A stretch of DNA of 64,000 nucleotides from Myxococcota bacterium (GTDB taxonomy: Bacteria > Myxococcota > XYA12-FULL-58-9 > JALHOP01): positions 248,001-312,000 of the forward strand of contig JALHOP010000006.1 in assembly GCA_022842935.1 (NCBI GenBank). The letters run 5' to 3'. The notes under the pieces were generated by a model, which saw nothing but the letters and a program-made list of their open reading frames with translations, made no database searches and was not told the DNA's origin. The position numbers were made by a program, and so were the translations under genes. Numbering within the stretch: the first letter of the stretch is position 1; every line of letters starts with the position of its first letter. This document shows, piece after piece, positions 51,817 to 60,593 of the stretch.

Positions 51817-52770
51817 ATGCCGCGCATGCTTGACGTTCTCGTTGTGTTTGCCGTGCTCGCAGCCGACCCGCACAAGTCCTTCATCACCGCGGCGTCCGGT
51901 GTTCGGCTTCGGGCCACAGCAGCGGCCAATGGTGCCGAGGTCGCGCGTTTGCCAATCTGTACGGTGCTCAAAGAGCTCGAGCCTCCCGGTGCCAAGGTCA
52001 ACGTCGGCGGTCAGGAGGGTGTCTGGGAGCACCTCGAGGCGCCTGACGGCAAACAAGGCTGGATGTTCAGCCCCGGCCTACGACCGCTCGACGCTGCTAC
52101 AGCGGACGAAACCTATGTGGCGTTGGCTTCGGAACGCTCCGGCAAGAAGGACTTGAGCTTCGTCGAGCGCGCCGACCTCTACAACTGCCTCAAGCGCGCC
52201 TCGGGCGAAAGCAAGGACGCCGAGCACGGCGGTAAGCTCGCGCTCGCCCGATTCATGTTGCTACGCGATACGCTTGTCGGCATCGGGATAGAAGGCGACA
52301 AACAGCCTTACAAAGGGTTTCTGAGCCAACACAAAGACGATGTCGTCTATAGCGAACCAGCAGGTGAATGGTTCGCCAACGCGTCGACCATCTGGGGCGC
52401 CGAGCAGAAGTACCATGCGACCAGCAGTGGCGAGGCGCTGGCGTGGCTAGCGGCGTCCACGCAGCACCCCGGAGAATGCGAGGGATATCTGGGCTGCTCC
52501 CTCACGTATTCGGCGATGGAAGAAGGCGAATACTTGAAGCGTCACGTGGCTGGCGCGCACGTCAGCGATGCGCTCAAGCGCTACGCCGAGTATACGGTCG
52601 AGAGTGCCTTCATCGACGATCTCGACGGCTCCGACATTCCAGGGATCATCACGCAGGTCGACGCGCAGCTAGCGCTCATCCGCGCCTGTGCTGATTCGCC
52701 CGACCGCAAGAAGGCCGAGCGCGCGATGAATGCGTTGAAGGCTGCGCTCAAGAAGAAGCAGAAGGCTTAA
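51817..52770 (+). CDS. Exported protein with SH3-like domain
   Basis: 317 aa. A short signal-like start (M-L-D-V-L-V-V-F-A-V-L-A-A) is followed by a bacterial SH3 domain (residues about 22-90: G-V-R-L-R-A-T then V-N-V-G-G-Q-E-G-V-W-E-H-L then Q-G-W-M-F). Such domains often bind cell wall. The remainder (about 100-300) is helical with two Cys in E-C-E-G-Y-L-G-C and a Lys-rich end. Function unknown. Confidence 0.65.
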   Translation: MPRMLDVLVVFAVLAADPHKSFITAASGVRLRATAAANGAEVARLPICTVLKELEPPGAKVNVGGQEGVWEHLEAPDGKQGWMFSPGLRPLDAATADETYVALASERSGKKDLSFVERADLYNCLKRASGESKDAEHGGKLALARFMLLRDTLVGIGIEGDKQPYKGFLSQHKDDVVYSEPAGEWFANASTIWGAEQKYHATSSGEALAWLAASTQHPGECEGYLGCSLTYSAMEEGEYLKRHVAGAHVSDALKRYAEYTVESAFIDDLDGSDIPGIITQVDAQLALIRACADSPDRKKAERAMNALKAALKKKQKA

Positions 52771-52809
52771 CGCCGCGGTCAACACGGGCGAGACGGGGGT
52801 TACTAGAGC

Positions 52810-53532
52810 TCAGTTTGCCGGCCAACAGTCGATTGGACCGCTCTTCGGAGTGATGCCGAAGCTCGTCCGATCGACGCTCACTGGATACGCGATGACGGAC
52901 GGGCTGCTCTTGAAACTGTCGAGCTGCGCCCGGCGCTCTTTTTTACAGGTCGCGTCGCAAGGCGCATCGATTTTGGCGACACTTGCCTGAAACTGTGCCA
53001 GCCATTTCGCGTAACCCTTCTTGCACGTGCCTCCGAGATCTTGCTTCGAGCCAGCCAGCTTCATCCCCTTGGCGGCGCACTTCTTGTCCGCGGAAGCGTT
53101 GCACTCGAGGAGGACCACGCGCTTGTAGAGAAGGGCGTTGTCCTTCAGCACGATGTCGTCGAGGCGCGCGTCTTTGAACACCTGATTGCCGCTCGTTGTA
53201 TCGAAGATCGCAAAGCCCATGCCGCCATTCCAGCCATCGTCGCCGTTGAACACCACCAGGTCACCTACCGCGCCCGCGTAGTAGCCGCCCCAGTCGTCGA
53301 GGACCTTCTCTACCCCCACGGCGATGGTGCGGTCGCACACCGGCGCCGCGCCGCTGAAACGGACGAAGGAGAGACGTTCTGCGCCTTTGAGATCGGGGGC
53401 CGCGAGTTGCTTCACCATGAACGAGGGATAAAGCCAGCAGGTGAGCGCACGGCTTCCGTCGGTCCTGACCGTGTCGATCTTCGCGGGTTGGTCGAAGGCA
53501 GACAATAAAATGAGCGCTGCGTAGGCAAGCAT
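52810..53532 (-). CDS. Exported hypothetical protein
   Basis: 240 aa. A hydrophobic N-terminal signal (M-L-A-Y-A-A-L-I-L-L-S-A) precedes a strand-rich domain with six to eight Cys (C-W-L-Y-P, V-C-D-R, L-E-C-N, K-K-C-A-A, G-T-C-K-K, C-D-A-T-C) and a helix before the end P-I-D-C-W-P. It lies among other small exported proteins. No family recognised. Confidence 0.6.
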   Translation of the reverse strand: MLAYAALILLSAFDQPAKIDTVRTDGSRALTCWLYPSFMVKQLAAPDLKGAERLSFVRFSGAAPVCDRTIAVGVEKVLDDWGGYYAGAVGDLVVFNGDDGWNGGMGFAIFDTTSGNQVFKDARLDDIVLKDNALLYKRVVLLECNASADKKCAAKGMKLAGSKQDLGGTCKKGYAKWLAQFQASVAKIDAPCDATCKKERRAQLDSFKSSPSVIAYPVSVDRTSFGITPKSGPIDCWPAN

Positions 53533-53609
53533 GCAAGCGAAGCTTACGCCCGGCTCCCGCCCCCTTCAATGTTGTTGATGAGTGTGTCCCAGCGTAACGT
53601 CCCAGGACC

Positions 53610-54176
53610 ATGTTGACCTTGCTCGTCGCTGTCCTCGTGGCGCTACCCGCAAACCTCAAGATCGACGAGAAGCCCTCGAAGCTGCCGCCGGGTCTGTGGA
53701 CCGCCGGTAAGCTCATGGCCGTTGCGACCTATGACGACAACGAGGGTAGCCACGCCGTCTACATCGAGCAGGCCACCAAGCGAGGGGATCTCGAGTTGCG
53801 TGCATTCGGCTACGTCAAGGCCGCGGGCTGGTCCAAGCAATGGCAGGCCACCGACTTCGTCCGCGATTGCGAGCTCGACAAGGTTCTCGACTACCGGCCG
53901 GGTAGCCTTCGCGTCACTGACCTCGACGACGACGGCATCGCTGAAGTGACGTTCGCTTACGAGCTCACCTGCGCAGGAGACGTGAGCCCGCACACGCGCA
54001 AGCTCCTCATGTACGAAGGCACTGCGAAATACGCGTTGCGGGGAGAGACGTTGGTCGACATCGGCAACGGTGAGAAAGCCGGCGGCTCTTACGAGCTTGA
54101 CCCTGCGTTGAAGAACGGGCCAGCGGTATTCTCTGACCATCTCAAAGCGCGTTGGTTGGAGCTCAACGGAAAGTGA
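53610..54176 (+). CDS. M949_RS01915-like exported protein
   Basis: 188 aa with a signal peptide (M-L-T-L-L-V-A-V-L-V-A-L-P-A). The core resembles the family annotated in databases as M949_RS01915 surface polysaccharide biosynthesis protein: W-Q-A-T-D-F-V-R-D-C, then S-L-R-V-T-D-L-D-D-D-G-I-A-E-V-T-F-A-Y, then D-V-S-P and K-L-L-M-Y-E-G-T-A-K-Y-A-L-R-G. The acidic D-L-D-D-D-G loop may bind calcium. The family name is an annotation carry-over and no reaction is known. Confidence 0.7.
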   Translation: MLTLLVAVLVALPANLKIDEKPSKLPPGLWTAGKLMAVATYDDNEGSHAVYIEQATKRGDLELRAFGYVKAAGWSKQWQATDFVRDCELDKVLDYRPGSLRVTDLDDDGIAEVTFAYELTCAGDVSPHTRKLLMYEGTAKYALRGETLVDIGNGEKAGGSYELDPALKNGPAVFSDHLKARWLELNGK

Positions 54177-54227
54177 GCGTCGACGTTCATGCGCTAGCCC
54201 CCGGTAGGGGATGGGCTGGCGTGGCGG

Positions 54228-54863
54228 TTACGGCCCGAGCCGCTCCGTCCGCCACACAGGACCGTGAGGCAGGTACGCGATACGGTCGTGGAGTCGCGAC
54301 TGCCGCCCATGCCAGAACTCGAATCGGTTCGGCGCGACGCGGTAGCCGCCCCAGTGCGGCGGCCTCTCGATAGGCCCTTCGCCGTAGCGTGCCTTCGCGT
54401 CCGCGAGGCGCTTCTCGAGCTCGGCACGGTCGCGAACCGGGCTTGACTGCGGTGATGCCCAGGCGCCGAGCTGACTGGCGCGCGGGCGCGTCGCGAAGTA
54501 GCGCGCCGACTCGTCGTCGCTCACCTTGCTGGCCACACCCTCGATGCGAACCTGACGTTCGAGCTCTCCCCACCAGAAGCACAGAGCTACGCGGGGATTT
54601 GCGGCGATCGCTCGCCCTTTTCGCGAGTCGTAGTTCGTGAAGAAGACGAAGCCGCTTTGGTCAACGCCCTTGAGTAGCGCGATGCGCGCCGAGGGAGTCC
54701 CGTCTGGGTCGATGGTTGCCACGGTCATGGCAGTTGGCTCGCGGACCTGTGCTTTGATGGCCTCGTCGAGCCACTTGTTGAACTGGGTGAAGGGGTCGAG
54801 AGCGACGTCGCTCTCGTCGAGCGCGCCGCGCGCGTATTCGAGACGAAGGTCCTCGATGCTCAT
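54228..54863 (-). CDS. pdxH: Pyridoxamine 5'-phosphate oxidase
   Basis: 211 aa, FMN enzyme oxidising pyridoxine/pyridoxamine 5'-phosphate to pyridoxal 5'-phosphate. Family blocks: R-I-A-L-L-K-G-V-D (FMN phosphate), F-F-T-N-Y-D-S-R-K-G, the E-R-Q-V-R-I-E-G strand, S-R-Y-F-A-T-R-P-type A-R-Y-F-A-T-R-P-R-A-S-Q, and W-G-G-Y-R-V-x-P. Sits 16 nt downstream of menG on the same strand and may be the last gene of the menaquinone transcript. Confidence 0.96.
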   Translation of the reverse strand: MSIEDLRLEYARGALDESDVALDPFTQFNKWLDEAIKAQVREPTAMTVATIDPDGTPSARIALLKGVDQSGFVFFTNYDSRKGRAIAANPRVALCFWWGELERQVRIEGVASKVSDDESARYFATRPRASQLGAWASPQSSPVRDRAELEKRLADAKARYGEGPIERPPHWGGYRVAPNRFEFWHGRQSRLHDRIAYLPHGPVWRTERLGP

Positions 54864-54878
54864 GAACGAAACCCTACT

Positions 54879-55580
54879 TTACGCGACCCTTCCACAATAG
54901 ATGTGAGCAGCGCCAAAGGCGAGCCGGTCGATACCAACCTCGGAGAGGCCAGCTTTGCCCATCATCGCGGCGAACTCCTCCGGCGGGGGAAACGCGGCGA
55001 TCGAACGCTGCAGATAGCGATACTCTGGAGCACGCGACAGATACGCACCGAGCCGCGGTACGATGTGATGCACGTGCAAGCGCGCGAAGAACGCAAGCGG
55101 GCCGCCCTTCGGTTCGCCTAGCTCCAAAACGACGACCCGACCGCCCGGCTTCACGACACGACGCATCTCGGCGAGTCCCTTGGCGCGGTCGGGCACGTTA
55201 CGGATGCCGAAGCTGATACAGGCCCCGTCGAAGCTCGCATCGGGAAACGGCAGCGCCTGCGCGTCGCCGAGCACCAATTCGATACGGTCGCCGTAGGACG
55301 CAATCTTGCTCCGTCCGACATCGAGCATGTTGGCGCTGGGGTCGAGCCCGACCACCTTGGCGTCGGTGTGCGCGTCGGCGATGGCGATGGCCACGTCGGC
55401 GGTTCCGGTCGCGACGTCGAGCACGCGAGCAGATCGCGGCAGCTGCATGGCACGCACCAGGCGGTCGCGCCAACCGCGGTCCATGCCGAGGCTGATGATT
55501 CGGTTCAATCGGTCGTAGCGACCGGCGATACGGTCGAACATGGCGCCGCTACCGGCGGGAGCTCCTGCGACGTCTGTCAT
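54879..55580 (-). CDS. menG: Demethylmenaquinone methyltransferase MenG/UbiE
   Basis: 233 aa. C-methylates demethylmenaquinone using SAM. N-terminal F-D-R-I-A-G-R-Y-D-R-L-N signature, SAM motif L-D-V-A-T-G-T-A-D-V-A, and the UbiE block G-I-R-N-V-P-D-R. Its ATG overlaps the stop of the polyprenyl diphosphate synthase gene (ATGA). Confidence 0.95.
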   Translation of the reverse strand: MTDVAGAPAGSGAMFDRIAGRYDRLNRIISLGMDRGWRDRLVRAMQLPRSARVLDVATGTADVAIAIADAHTDAKVVGLDPSANMLDVGRSKIASYGDRIELVLGDAQALPFPDASFDGACISFGIRNVPDRAKGLAEMRRVVKPGGRVVVLELGEPKGGPLAFFARLHVHHIVPRLGAYLSRAPEYRYLQRSIAAFPPPEEFAAMMGKAGLSEVGIDRLAFGAAHIYCGRVA

Positions 55581-56800
55581 TTCGATCTCCTGATGGCATC
55601 CCGAACCACCATCGCGATGGCGTCGCGGGCGGGGCCGGGGGGCAAATGGCTGAGTGCTTCGGCGGCGCGCTCGCCTTGTTGCTCGGCGTACGCGCGCGTG
55701 ACTTGCAGGGCGCCCGTCGCGCGAATGCGCTCGACCAAGCTCTTGGCGAAGGCTAGGTCGTCGCTCGCGTTGCCGCGGACGTGGTGCTCGAGATCACGCG
55801 CCAGCGCGGGGTCGCGCTCGGCAGCGACGATGACCGGCCAGGTGAGCTTGCCCTCGCGGAGGTCCGCGAGTGGCGTCTTGCCGGTGACAGCGGTGGTACC
55901 CTCGAGGTCGATCACGTCGTCGATCAGCTGGAACGCCATGCCGAGCGCATCACCGACGCGCGCGAGGTGTCCAAGACTATCAGCCGACAGCTTGGCGACG
56001 AACCCTCCCGCCGTAAGACCCCAGCGAAAGAGGGCCGCTGTCTTGCCATGGATGACCTTGAGATACACGTCCCGTTCGGGACGGAAGCGGCCGCGCTGCT
56101 CGAGCTGAATCGCTTCGGCGTGAACCATTTCGGAGATCACGTTGAGCAGAGAGCGAAGCAGCGTCGGTTCGTTGGCGCCGTCGACGAGCTTCAAGGCTTC
56201 GACCAGCAAGTGGTCGCCTCCAAGAATACTCGCGCTGTTGCCGTAGATGAGACGCGCGGTTGCGGCGCCACGGCGCTCCTCACCCTGATCGAGGACATCG
56301 TCGTGCAGAAGCGTCGCGGCGTGAACGATTTCACACGCGACGGCGAGGTTGCGCACGACACTGTCGAGCTCGCGGCCACCCATACGGGCCGCGAGGAGCA
56401 CGCATAGCGGGCGAATGCGTTTGCCAGGGCGATCGAGGAGCTGCCGGGCGGCGCGGCGAGCCAAGAGCCCATCGACGCTCGGCGCACAGCCGTCGGCGTT
56501 CGCGGCTCGGGCATCGGCGTTGGGCAACTGGCCGTCGGCCGTGGGCGCTCCGCCATCGGTGTTCCGCTCGCGGACCTCGGCATCAATCCCCTGAATCGCC
56601 AGCTCGATCTGCATGAGATCATCGGCGAGGAGCGCCTTGAGCTCGTCGAGCCGCTCTGCCAAGGCGTCGACGCCGTTGGCTCGCGCCACATTCGCCAGTG
56701 GATCGAGGACGGGTTCACGTCGCGCTTCGCGCGGCCGTCGCGACAAGCTATCCTCGCGATTGACCAATACGAGCGCAGGCGCGTTGCTTGCGTCACTCAT
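55577..56800 (-). CDS. Polyprenyl diphosphate synthase (menaquinone side chain)
   Basis: 407 aa. Trans-prenyltransferase with G-K-R-I-R-P, the first Asp-rich motif L-L-H-D-D-V-L-D-x-x-x-x-R-R-G and the second Q-L-I-D-D-V-I-D. Its place in the men operon points to making the C35-C45 side chain for MenA. It is longer than usual (about 320-340) because of an Arg-rich N-terminus and a Gly/Asn/Asp/Ala-rich insert (about residues 79-112) of degenerate N-A-D-G-type repeats before the first helix pair. The ATG overlaps the menE stop (ATGA). Confidence 0.93.
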   Translation of the reverse strand: MSDASNAPALVLVNREDSLSRRPREARREPVLDPLANVARANGVDALAERLDELKALLADDLMQIELAIQGIDAEVRERNTDGGAPTADGQLPNADARAANADGCAPSVDGLLARRAARQLLDRPGKRIRPLCVLLAARMGGRELDSVVRNLAVACEIVHAATLLHDDVLDQGEERRGAATARLIYGNSASILGGDHLLVEALKLVDGANEPTLLRSLLNVISEMVHAEAIQLEQRGRFRPERDVYLKVIHGKTAALFRWGLTAGGFVAKLSADSLGHLARVGDALGMAFQLIDDVIDLEGTTAVTGKTPLADLREGKLTWPVIVAAERDPALARDLEHHVRGNASDDLAFAKSLVERIRATGALQVTRAYAEQQGERAAEALSHLPPGPARDAIAMVVRDAIRRSK

Positions 56801-58662
56801 ACGTCCTCCTCGTTCCGGGGGTTCTTACCTTGGCTTTCGAGCATGTCTTGACCGTCCGTTTTGGCGACGTCGACCGCGCCGGCATCGTGTTCTTTGCGCG
56901 GGTATTCGAGTATTGCCACGAGGCTTTCGAAGAGCTTCTTGCCGTGACGACGGGCGGCATCCAGGCTCTCTTCGAGGCCAAAGATTGGGGCGCGCCGCTG
57001 GTTCATGCCGACGCCGACTTCGTGAAGCCGATGCGTCTCGGGGAGCGCCTCCACATCAACGTTGCCATCGAGGCCGCGAGCCGCAAGACCATTACCATTG
57101 CGTATCGCCTTCTTGGAGAGGACGAAGTGCTGCGCGCCACCGCCCGCACCGTGCATGCGTTCGTCGACCTCGGAACTTTTCGAGGCGTGACCTTCCCGGC
57201 TGCTTTCGCGGACGCCTTGCGCCGCGTCGGCATCGACGGCCACGAAAAGATCGGGAGCGCGCAGGCGCAGTAGCTCGGCCAACGCGATGCGCGACCGTTT
57301 GTCCATGGCGCTAGTCGACAGGCTGTCGACCCACACGTAGCGGTCTGGCGTCTTGAAGCGCGACAACGACTTGCCGCACCATGCGTCGAGGTCGGTATCG
57401 AGCGGCCTTTGTGTGCCGCGCGCGACGACGAGAGCCACGGGTCTCTCACCCCATCGAGGGTTGGGGACCCCTAGCACGCAGACATCGCGGACCATGGGAT
57501 GCTCGCCGAGGACACGCTCGATCTCCAGGGGGTCCAGCTTCTCGCCGCCCGAGACGATAACGCCGTCGTCGCGGCCTTCGACCTGAACGCGGCCCTTCGC
57601 GTCGACAAAGCCGCGATCGCGGGTGGTCAAGACGCCGCCCACGGTCGGTCCAGCGATCTCGAGTAAGCCGTCGTTGGTGCGCACGCGTGCGAATGCCAGC
57701 GGCGCTCCCGCACCGGCGTCATCACTGGCGTCACCGATCGCCCGTGTCGCAACTTGCGAAGCGGCCTCGCTCATTCCCCATGTCAGCGCTACCGGCACTT
57801 CGAGAGCCCTGCAACGCGCGAGCAGATCGCTCGGCGTCTTGGCGCCGCCGATGAGCGCGACGCGCAGGCTTGCGGGGAACGGTTTGCCATCACGCACGTC
57901 GAGCACGCGCTCGAGCATGGTCGGCACCAGCGACACCATGGTCGCTTGGCCGAGGTCGAGGGCGCGAGCCACGCGTGTCGCAACGAATCGCGAATGTAAA
58001 ACCACGGTGGTGCCATAGAACGCGCAGCGGGTGATCACCGACAAGCCGCCGACGTGATGGAGTGGTAGGCAGGCGAGCCAGCGATCGGAAGCCCGGTGCT
58101 CCAAGCGGATCGCCGAGCCAAACGCCTGCAAAGCGATCTGCTGAGTGCTGAGCGACACCGGGCGCGGCGTCCCCGTGGTTCCCGAGGTGAGCAAGACGAG
58201 GCGCGTCTCGTTCCAAGGCCAGAATCGTTCGGCGGCGCGCTTAGCGTCCTGCGCGACGTCACCAAGCTCGAAGCGAATGGCCATCGCGTGGTCGGCGAGC
58301 ACGCTCGGAGCGCCTTGCGTCAGCACGACGGCGTCGGGGGTGAGCGTCGCGAGATCGCGCGCTAGCTCGTCGCCTGAGGCCTCATGGGCAAGCGGCGCGA
58401 CGGTCGCACCCAGCCAGCCGAGAGCATGAAAAGCAACCACCCAAGCGGAGCTCGCGACGCCGGACAACACGACCCGCATCCCAGGCTCGATACCCAGGGC
58501 AGACAGCCGTGCCGCCTCGATGGCGACGCGGTCACACAGGTCGCCGTAGCTCCATTCACCATCGTCGGCCACGAGCGCGCAATGCGAAGGACGCGCGATT
58601 GAAGCACTGCGGAGCGGATGGGGAATGGCGCCGCTGTCCGGGATGATCCAATCCTCGATCAT
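56797..58662 (-). CDS. menE: o-Succinylbenzoate-CoA ligase MenE with long C-terminal tail
   Basis: 621 aa. Adenylate-forming ligase converting o-succinylbenzoate to OSB-CoA. The P-loop L-T-S-G-T-T-G-T-P, the A5 region T-W-G-M-S-E-A, and the A7/A8 blocks (D-x-x-x-V-S-G-G-E-K-L, then P-x-x-x-E) are present. The family normally ends near residue 460; this frame continues about 155 further residues with no recognisable domain, antisense to the plus-strand thioesterase. The stop overlaps the next start (ATGA), as at other junctions of the operon. ATG 58662 follows GGAGG. Confidence 0.9.
   Translation of the reverse strand: MIEDWIIPDSGAIPHPLRSASIARPSHCALVADDGEWSYGDLCDRVAIEAARLSALGIEPGMRVVLSGVASSAWVVAFHALGWLGATVAPLAHEASGDELARDLATLTPDAVVLTQGAPSVLADHAMAIRFELGDVAQDAKRAAERFWPWNETRLVLLTSGTTGTPRPVSLSTQQIALQAFGSAIRLEHRASDRWLACLPLHHVGGLSVITRCAFYGTTVVLHSRFVATRVARALDLGQATMVSLVPTMLERVLDVRDGKPFPASLRVALIGGAKTPSDLLARCRALEVPVALTWGMSEAASQVATRAIGDASDDAGAGAPLAFARVRTNDGLLEIAGPTVGGVLTTRDRGFVDAKGRVQVEGRDDGVIVSGGEKLDPLEIERVLGEHPMVRDVCVLGVPNPRWGERPVALVVARGTQRPLDTDLDAWCGKSLSRFKTPDRYVWVDSLSTSAMDKRSRIALAELLRLRAPDLFVAVDADAAQGVRESSREGHASKSSEVDERMHGAGGGAQHFVLSKKAIRNGNGLAARGLDGNVDVEALPETHRLHEVGVGMNQRRAPIFGLEESLDAARRHGKKLFESLVAILEYPRKEHDAGAVDVAKTDGQDMLESQGKNPRNEEDV
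56830..57273 (+). CDS. menI: 1,4-Dihydroxy-2-naphthoyl-CoA thioesterase-like protein
   Basis: 147 aa from a TTG at 56830 (GGGGG upstream; TTG 56788 also possible). Hotdog thioesterase with V-R-F-G-D-V-D-R-A-G-I-V-F-F-A-R-V-F-E-Y, the 4HBT active-site helix seen in DHNA-CoA hydrolases, then a helix with C-H-E-A-F-E-E-L-L. DHNA-CoA hydrolysis is the step between MenB and MenA, and no other candidate is in the cluster. It lies on the opposite strand, entirely inside the 3' tail of menE. The symbol is inferred from context. Confidence 0.78.
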   Translation: MAFEHVLTVRFGDVDRAGIVFFARVFEYCHEAFEELLAVTTGGIQALFEAKDWGAPLVHADADFVKPMRLGERLHINVAIEAASRKTITIAYRLLGEDEVLRATARTVHAFVDLGTFRGVTFPAAFADALRRVGIDGHEKIGSAQAQ

Positions 58663-59645
58663 ACGACGCCTCCAGGAACGACGCCCAGACCAGGCCCGCG
58701 TGCGTGTGCGATACGACCGGAGATGACCGGGGAGAGGTTGGCGACGTCTTCGCTGAGCGGCTGGCCGAGACCGCAGATCGGATCGTCCGCCAAAGCGCAC
58801 GCTAGGTGTACTGCGTGAGCCCGTCCGACCGCAGATTCGAGCGCGTGTGTGACCACGACCGCGAGCCCGGCTCGGCGAACGGCGTCGGCGAGGTCGAAGG
58901 TCGCGCGGACACCGCCGAGGAACGCTGGCTTGAGCACGACGACGTCGGCCGCCTGGAGCGTGACGGCGCGTTCAAGACTCGCGATGCTGGTGATGTCTTC
59001 GTCAGCCGCAATGCGAATTCTAGTCGTCGCGCGGACGCGAGCCATGGCGTCGAGGCCGGTCACGGGCTGCTCGACGAAGTCGATGTCGAGGTCGTTCATT
59101 GCAGCCAGGGCGTCGCAGGCGGCGGCCACGGTCCATCCGCCGTTCGCGTCGAGCCGCAAGCGTATTTCACCCCCGACAGCCTCACGAATCTCGCGCACAC
59201 GGCGGCAGTCGACAGCGACTGGCTCGGCGGCCACTTTGACCTTGATCGCCACGTAACCCGAACGAGTGGCGGCCACGGCACTTTCGGCGTCGTTGACGAG
59301 CGCATGCGTGGCTGCGGCCGGGCGCGCCGCCGGCGAAAGCCACTGCGCGAGGGGCAGCCCCGCCTTCTGTGCCGCAAGGTCGCTCATGGCGCACGCGACG
59401 GCGCTTCGCACCTCTGGGAGCTCGGAGCTCTCGAGTGCTGTCAGCTCCGCCATGTGTGAGCGCACGCGCGACAACGTGCTACCGAAGCCGGGCCATGGCG
59501 AGCAGTCCCCATAGCCAGCGCGACCGTCGGCATCGCGCACGCGTACGATCCAACCCTCGCGATGTGAGAACGACCCGGCCGCCGTGAGCAGCGGCTTCAC
59601 GAAAGCGAGACGGTAAGGCTGCACCTGGATCGAGGTCATCGCCAT
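58659..59645 (-). CDS. menC: o-Succinylbenzoate synthase MenC
   Basis: 328 aa, enolase-superfamily dehydratase of SHCHC to OSB. The catalytic K-x-K motif (Y-V-A-I-K-V-K-V), metal ligands in R-L-D-A-N-G-G-W, F-V-E-Q-P-V and A-A-D-E-D-I, and the second Lys in V-V-L-K-P-A-F-L-G-G. The ATG at 59645 overlaps the end of menA by 10 nt, and its stop overlaps the menE ATG (ATGA). Confidence 0.95.
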   Translation of the reverse strand: MAMTSIQVQPYRLAFVKPLLTAAGSFSHREGWIVRVRDADGRAGYGDCSPWPGFGSTLSRVRSHMAELTALESSELPEVRSAVACAMSDLAAQKAGLPLAQWLSPAARPAAATHALVNDAESAVAATRSGYVAIKVKVAAEPVAVDCRRVREIREAVGGEIRLRLDANGGWTVAAACDALAAMNDLDIDFVEQPVTGLDAMARVRATTRIRIAADEDITSIASLERAVTLQAADVVVLKPAFLGGVRATFDLADAVRRAGLAVVVTHALESAVGRAHAVHLACALADDPICGLGQPLSEDVANLSPVISGRIAHARGPGLGVVPGGVV

Positions 59646-60583
59646 AACGTGACCCCCATCGTGAGAAGGACGCCGTAAAGGAGCATCAGCTGGGCAGTGC
59701 CGCCAAGGTGTCGGTTCAGTGCCGCGCCGTCGCTCGTGAGTACGCCGTGCGTGCGCATAACCGCCTGAGGCACGCTCAGTGCGACCGCGAGCCAACCGAC
59801 GGGCGTCACACTGGTGAAGTAACCGACAACGGGGATGATGTAGGCAGCTGCGACGAGTAGAACGTACTCAGTTCGCGCGAAGTGTGCGCCAAAGCGAACA
59901 GCCAGGGTGCGCTTGCCAACCTTGGCGTCACCGATGCGGTCGCGCAGATTGTTGACCACGAGGATCGCGGTGCATAGCGCCCCGAGAGCGGCACCCGCAT
60001 ACATGGTCGTTTGCGCAAGTTGGAGCGCTTGGACGTAATACGCACCGCCGACCGCCACGAGCCCGAAGAACACGAACACGAACAGATCGGCGATGCCAAG
60101 ATATGCAAGAGGGGCCGGACCTCCGGTGTAGAGGAAGCCGCAAGCCACGCTCGCGAGGCCGATGGCAACGATCGGCCAGCCCCCGCGTACAACCAGTGCG
60201 ACGCCTACGACGATGGCAAGCGCGAACGCCAGTATCGCCGCGATGAGCACCGCCCGCGGTGTGACCCACCCTCGCTGCGTGACGCGCGCCGGACCCAACC
60301 GCTCCGCGGTGTCCGCTCCCCGCTTGAAGTCGGCGTAGTCATTGAAGAGGTTCGTACCAATCTGGATCAGCATTGCACCGACGGCGGCAAGCAAGGCGTA
60401 AACCAGATGAAAGAGGCCGTCAGCGTATGCCAAAGCGGATGCGACGAGCACTGGGGCGATGGCCGCGGGTAGCGTTCGCGGACGCACAGCCAGAAACCAC
60501 GTGCGCACACGCCCGGGCCGTGCATCAGCCGCCGATGCTAGCTCGGTGTCCACTTTCGCGGGCATGTGCGTCGCGCTCGTCAT
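59636..60583 (-). CDS. menA: 1,4-Dihydroxy-2-naphthoate prenyltransferase MenA
   Basis: 315 aa, UbiA-family membrane enzyme attaching the polyprenyl chain to DHNA. The first Asp-rich motif N-L-F-N-D-Y-A-D-F-K-x-G-A-D binds diphosphate-Mg; the second is N-N-L-R-D-R-x-x-D. Eight or nine hydrophobic helices. Ten nt after menB. Confidence 0.95.
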   Translation of the reverse strand: MTSATHMPAKVDTELASAADARPGRVRTWFLAVRPRTLPAAIAPVLVASALAYADGLFHLVYALLAAVGAMLIQIGTNLFNDYADFKRGADTAERLGPARVTQRGWVTPRAVLIAAILAFALAIVVGVALVVRGGWPIVAIGLASVACGFLYTGGPAPLAYLGIADLFVFVFFGLVAVGGAYYVQALQLAQTTMYAGAALGALCTAILVVNNLRDRIGDAKVGKRTLAVRFGAHFARTEYVLLVAAAYIIPVVGYFTSVTPVGWLAVALSVPQAVMRTHGVLTSDGAALNRHLGGTAQLMLLYGVLLTMGVTLWR

Positions 60584-60593
60584 GATTTTCCCT

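Noticed and set aside
50286-52001. 571-residue open frame on the minus strand
   Set aside because: It covers cyclophilin and SH3-protein genes on the other strand and mixes frames of a third gene; composition is Arg/Ser/Gly-rich as expected for a shadow.
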